Below, in pieces: positions 7,862-10,206 of a DNA stretch of 10,206 nucleotides. The notes below the pieces were generated by a model, which saw only the letters and a program-made list of their open reading frames with translations, searched no databases and was not told the DNA's origin. A program made the translations under genes and the position numbers. This DNA is from Halococcaceae archaeon (GTDB taxonomy: Archaea; Halobacteriota; Halobacteria; Halobacteriales; Halalkalicoccaceae): positions 1-10,206 of the forward strand of contig SKXI01000287.1 of the NCBI GenBank assembly GCA_007128515.1. Direction: 5' to 3'. How positions within the stretch are numbered: the first letter of the stretch is position 1; every line of letters begins with the position of its first letter.

Positions 7862-8084
7862 ATCGGAAACCGCGAACCCGGGACGGAGCCGCCGGCGGGA
7901 GACGGGCTCCCGACCACCCGGAGCGGTTCGACGTTCGATCCGGGACCGTCGAGGGCCCGGATCCGACGGGTAACGGGCGATCGGCCCTGGCCCGTCGGGA
8001 TCGAGAGGGTATCGGCATCGATCGTGACCGACGAATTCGACCGCTCATGTTCTCTGACGCCGGTTGACCGTCTCGCCACGGTAC

Positions 8085-8092
8085 GGTAAAAC
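8085..8092 (-). promoter_or_regulatory. Possible promoter element, kinase pair
   Basis: GTTTTACC on the minus strand resembles the CGTTTTACC in front of the response regulator. As a TATA element it would start transcription near 8062, more than 200 bases before the pseudokinase ATG. It may instead be the T-run following the hairpin at 8119-8134. The sequence does not decide between these. Confidence 0.3.
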
Positions 8093-8118
8093 CCACGTCG
8101 GGTCGACCGACGGACCGA

Positions 8119-8134
8119 GCCGGTTCGGACCGGC
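8119..8134. terminator. Hairpin after the wHTH gene
   Basis: GCCGGT-TCGG-ACCGGC is a perfect 6-bp inverted repeat with a 4-base loop, beginning 9 bases past the wHTH stop on the minus strand. A TTTT run follows about 28 bases further on. This is a candidate terminator. Archaeal termination depends mainly on T-runs, so the hairpin alone is weak evidence. Confidence 0.3.
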
Positions 8135-8142
8135 GGACGGGC

Positions 8143-8583
8143 TCACCGACGCTCTGTGGGGTGTGGCCTGTCCCTCCGGTCAGTCATCGGGGAGGGATCC
8201 GTCTGTCCCACCTCGACGGCGACGCTGAGGTCGTCCTCGAGCTGGAGTGTGGCCGCCTCGAACACCGCCGAATACCGTTTGTGGTGGTTGCCGTTCGGAT
8301 CGAGGTTCGTGTGCGTGGTCACGAAGCCGGCCTCTTCGAGTCGGTTGAGACGCCGATAGGCGGTCGGTTTCGAGACCGATACGGCTTCGGCGACCTCGCT
8401 CCCGCTTCGGGGGCGTTCGGCGACCGCGTGGAGCACGTCCCGTGTGTGTTCGTCGCCCAGCAGCTCGAGGAACTCCGAGGCCGAGACCGCCGGGGACCCG
8501 TGTGCGGAGCCCTCGACGTCGTTCGAACGTGCGACGGAACCGTCGTGTCGACCGCGACCGCGTCGAGCGAGTTTCGGTGCCAT
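8143..8583 (-). CDS. Winged helix-turn-helix transcriptional regulator
   Basis: Small cytoplasmic DNA-binding protein, 146 residues from the ATG at 8583 (155 from an in-frame GTG at 8610). A polar, basic N-terminal tail of about 34 residues leads into an ArsR-like winged-helix fold: helix EFLELLGDEHTRDVLHAVAE (37-56), second helix GSEVAEAVSV, recognition helix SKPTAYRRLNRLEEAG (71-86), then the wing around TNLDPNGNHHKRYSAVFE (92-109). Haloarchaea carry many such single-domain regulators; the ligand or phosphorylation input is unknown and no metal-binding cysteines are seen. The ATG is preferred because the only weak promoter candidate (GGATACCTAG, 8637-8628) would start transcription near or inside the GTG, but this is uncertain. 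The gene is divergent from the HalX response regulator with about 215 bp between starts, so it may control itself and that gene. Confidence 0.82.
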   Translation of the reverse strand: MAPKLARRGRGRHDGSVARSNDVEGSAHGSPAVSASEFLELLGDEHTRDVLHAVAERPRSGSEVAEAVSVSKPTAYRRLNRLEEAGFVTTHTNLDPNGNHHKRYSAVFEAATLQLEDDLSVAVEVGQTDPSPMTDRRDRPHPTERR

Positions 8584-8697
8584 GTCTTGATGACGACCAG
8601 GGGCGGACACCCCCTGGGTTGCGAGGCTAGGTATCCGGACCGGGGGAGACGACGACTCTAGGAGTACAGACGGCGAGCGAGCGAGCCGAGGCGGGCC

Positions 8698-8713
8698 CCC
8701 GTCCGGGGACGGG
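8698..8713. promoter_or_regulatory. Inverted repeat in divergent control region
   Basis: CCCGTCC-GG-GGACGGG is a perfect 7-bp inverted repeat with a 2-base centre, between the divergent wHTH and response regulator genes and about 40 bases upstream of the response regulator TATA element. Its symmetry and position suit an operator for a dimeric winged-helix protein, possibly the neighbouring wHTH regulator. GC-rich palindromes also arise by chance at this base composition. Confidence 0.3.
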
Positions 8714-8754
8714 TACCGCCGGGGCCGTTCGGAAACCCCCGGGACATCGACACT

Positions 8755-8763
8755 CGTTTTACC
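8755..8763 (+). promoter_or_regulatory. TATA-like promoter of the response regulator
   Basis: CGTTTTACC is the most A/T-rich element ahead of the gene. Usual spacing places transcription start near 8786, about a dozen bases before the ATG at 8799 and downstream of the alternative GTG at 8772, so it favours the ATG. Confidence 0.5.
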
Positions 8764-8798
8764 CTCGGGTCGTGTACGGGCACCCGGGAACGGTCCAC

Positions 8799-9383
8799 AT
8801 GCCGAACAGCTCGAACGACCGGGAGTTCCCGCGGGTGCTGGTGGTCGACGACGAGCCGGAGGTAGCGGACGCCTACGCCCTCCGGCTCCGTGGCCCGTAC
8901 GACGTCGAGACGGCCTACGGCGGCGAGGAGGCGCTGGAGACGGTGGCGACCGACGAGGTCGATGTGGTGTTGCTGGACCGTCACATGCCGGGGATGTCCG
9001 GCGACGAGGTGCTCTCCGTGCTGACCGAGCGGGGCTACTACGGCCGGGTGATCATGGTGACCGCGATCGATCCCGGTTTCGACGTCCTCGACATGCCGTT
9101 CGACGACTACCTCTGCAAGCCGGTCGAACGCGAGGACGTCGTCACGGCGGTCGATCACCAGTGTACGATCCTCGGGTACGAGACGCTCGGGGAGTACTTC
9201 ACCCTCGAGTCGAAGCGGAGCGTGCTCCGGGCCGAACTCCCGGACGACGAGCTCCGCGACCGCGAGGAGTACCGCGACGTGGTGGGACGGGCGGAGCGAC
9301 TCCGTGACCGCGCGCGACGGCTGCTCGACGATCCGGACGAGCTCTTCGACACGTTCGACGCCGTGGGGCGCGAGGGCCGGTGA
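8799..9383 (+). CDS. HalX-type response regulator
   Basis: Cytoplasmic response regulator of 194 residues from the ATG at 8799. The receiver domain (about 11-118) is complete: acidic pocket Asp17/Asp18 (VLVVDDEPEV), phosphoacceptor Asp60 (VVLLDRHMPG), switch residues Thr88 and Tyr104, and Lys107-Pro108. The remaining 75 residues are highly charged and helical, ending ELFDTFDAVGREGR, and match the haloarchaeal HalX output domain, whose role is not established. There is no recognisable DNA-binding domain. A GTG at 8772 would add nine residues but lies upstream of the predicted transcription start. No kinase is adjacent in the same operon, so its partner is open; the intact kinases at 4460-6139 and 75-1721 are local candidates. 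It is divergent from the wHTH gene and convergent with the Bat-like gene. Confidence 0.92.
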   Translation: MPNSSNDREFPRVLVVDDEPEVADAYALRLRGPYDVETAYGGEEALETVATDEVDVVLLDRHMPGMSGDEVLSVLTERGYYGRVIMVTAIDPGFDVLDMPFDDYLCKPVEREDVVTAVDHQCTILGYETLGEYFTLESKRSVLRAELPDDELRDREEYRDVVGRAERLRDRARRLLDDPDELFDTFDAVGREGR

Positions 9384-9393
9384 GGGCGATCGT

Positions 9394-9412
9394 CCGGTCG
9401 GCCGACGACCGG
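9394..9412. terminator. Hairpin between convergent genes
   Basis: CCGGTCG-GCCGA-CGACCGG is a perfect 7-bp inverted repeat with a 5-base loop in the 57-bp gap between the stops of the response regulator and the Bat-like gene. The position suits a shared bidirectional terminator. No T-run flanks it on either strand, so the role is inferred from position only. Confidence 0.35.
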
Positions 9413-9440
9413 CGGTGACCGACGGGAGAGGCTCGGCGCC

Positions 9441-10206
9441 TCAGTGGTTCGGCTCCCTCGCCTCGTGATCGAAAAAGGCCTCCAGCAGCTTCCGCTCGCC
9501 GGCCCGCAGGTGATACAGCAGCGTCGGTCCCGTGATCTCGAGGGCCTCGGCGACCTCCTCCGCGGTGCTCCCCCGTGGCGACTCGAAGTAATCCGCGAGG
9601 AAGGCGGTCCTGAGCGCGTTCTCCTGGTGGTCGGTCAGCCGGTCGTGGAGCTCCTCGCGGAACGCCCGCGCGGTCGTAGTCGAGCGTTCCCGTTCCCGTT
9701 TCGCGACCACCTCCGCGTCGAACCGTCCGGTCACGGCGTCGGCGACCCGTCGGACGTCCTCCTCCGGCGGGAGGTCGACCTCGATCCGTCCGACCCCCGG
9801 CTCGAAGCCGGCCGATCTCACGGTCACGCCGAGCGAGGCCAGCAGCCCGAGCGAGGTCGCGTCGCCGAGGGTGACCTCCACCGACCCGCCGTCGCCGTGG
9901 TCCGCGACCTCCCTGGTGTCGACGACGCCGTCGGTGTCGGCGAGCGCGCGCTCGACCCGCTCGGGCTCCTCGTCGACAGAGAGGTAACAGAGAACCCGCT
10001 CGTCGCTACCCGAGACGAGCCCCGCGAGTTCGAGTTCGGCGTCGAGGTCGGTCGCCGTCGCCACCATCGGCGCGTCGGGATCGGTGACCTCGATCGCGAG
10101 TTCGACCACCGTATCCGACAGGAGGAGGGTTCGGTGGCGGGCGGCCGTCACGGCGAACCCCGCCATCTCCCCGACGGTGGTGAAACTCGCCCGCTCGCGA
10201 TCGGAG
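9441..10206 (-). CDS. Bat-like GAF/HTH_10 transcriptional regulator (5' end outside window)
   Basis: C-terminal 254 residues of a bacterio-opsin-activator-like regulator. The ATG at 10166 is probably internal: the frame stays open to the window edge, and the residues before it (SDRERASFTTVGE) run into MAGFAVTAARHRTLLLSDTV as the last helix of a GAF domain does in this family. A Bat-type GAF/HTH-associated domain follows (about residues 30-170 of the visible part), built of alternating strands and acidic loops. The C-terminal HTH_10 domain begins at LTDHQENALRTAFLADYFE and continues STAEEVAEALEITGPTLLYHL to ERKLLEAFF. Full-length relatives often carry receiver, PAS and GAF domains ahead of this and activate transcription in response to light, oxygen or redox signals; the target here is unknown. 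The part of the recognition helix reading GPTLLYHLRAGERK departs from the common PPT..EHLR.AERK pattern. It is convergent with the response regulator gene. Confidence 0.85.
   Translation of the reverse strand, partial: SDRERASFTTVGEMAGFAVTAARHRTLLLSDTVVELAIEVTDPDAPMVATATDLDAELELAGLVSGSDERVLCYLSVDEEPERVERALADTDGVVDTREVADHGDGGSVEVTLGDATSLGLLASLGVTVRSAGFEPGVGRIEVDLPPEEDVRRVADAVTGRFDAEVVAKRERERSTTTARAFREELHDRLTDHQENALRTAFLADYFESPRGSTAEEVAEALEITGPTLLYHLRAGERKLLEAFFDHEAREPNH

Larger units (their letters stand above)
7849..8142. other. 294-bp gap upstream of the kinase pair
   Basis: This gap lies between the wHTH stop (8143) and the pseudokinase start (7848). It holds a small hairpin (8119-8134), then on the minus strand GTTTTACC (8092-8085), then the ribosome binding site of the pseudokinase. 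GTTTTACC could be a TATA element, giving a leader of about 210 bases for the kinase pair, or the T-run of a terminator for the wHTH gene. No better promoter is visible nearer to 7848; CGGTTTCCG at about 7875-7867 is a weak candidate. Confidence 0.4.

Noticed and set aside
5830..8067. A 745-codon plus-strand open frame opposite the kinase pair
   Set aside because: It is antisense to two clear kinase genes. Its product is dominated by Arg, Asp and Pro repeats typical of antisense frames in GC-rich haloarchaeal DNA, and it has no domain or promoter.
7855..8079. A 74-codon minus-strand frame starting with GTG and ending inside the ribosome binding site of the pseudokinase
   Set aside because: Its GTG lies upstream of the transcription start predicted from the only nearby promoter element, there is no Shine-Dalgarno site, and the product is low-complexity and unrecognised. 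The placement of its stop is suggestive but not enough to call a gene.
8658..9158. A 166-codon minus-strand frame opposite the response regulator
   Set aside because: It is antisense to a receiver domain with all conserved residues, and its His/Arg/Val-rich product has no recognisable fold.
1..10206. CRISPR arrays, tRNA or rRNA genes, insertion sequences and attachment sites
   Set aside because: Reading the whole window I saw no regularly spaced direct repeats, no cloverleaf-like sequence, no transposase and no paired terminal repeats. The window is a signalling and transport region, without visible signs of a mobile element.

Overview
The window reads as chromosomal DNA of a halophilic archaeon (class Halobacteria). 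GC content is very high with G/C-ending codons, the soluble parts of the proteins are rich in Asp and Glu, and several families are typical of haloarchaea: 7TM sensor histidine kinases, a HalX response regulator and a Bat-type HTH_10 activator. Promoter-like elements are short A/T islands about 25 bp upstream of starts with little or no leader, as is usual in this group. No species can be named from the sequence alone.

Layout, left to right. A complete 7TM-PAS histidine kinase lies on the minus strand (75-1721) behind its own near-leaderless promoter. Upstream of it, also on the minus strand, is a two-gene MacB/LolCDE-type ABC exporter operon, with the ATPase at 3128-4003 and the permease at 1908-3131 joined by an ATGA overlap. 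The 456-bp gap at 4004-4459 holds no intact gene. It carries a stop-bounded frame (4011-4319) that looks like a decayed piece of a CPBP (CAAX/Abi-type) intramembrane protease, and the ABC promoter lies in its end. Next come two tandem minus-strand 7TM kinase genes sharing an ATGA overlap (6136-7848, then 4460-6139). The second is a normal kinase. The first has lost its phosphoacceptor His and its ATP-binding motifs and looks like a pseudokinase.

To the right, a small winged-helix regulator (minus, 8143-8583) is transcribed divergently from a HalX response regulator (plus, 8799-9383). The response regulator converges on the 3' part of a large GAF/Bat/HTH_10 regulator gene (minus, 9441 to beyond the window edge).

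Taken together this is a signalling neighbourhood: three paralogous 7TM sensors (one apparently dead), an unpaired response regulator and two transcription factors, arranged around one exporter. Which kinase feeds which regulator, and whether the exporter is a target, cannot be read from the sequence. The two observations most worth following are the pseudokinase translationally coupled to an intact paralogue and the protease remnant between the kinase pair and the exporter.
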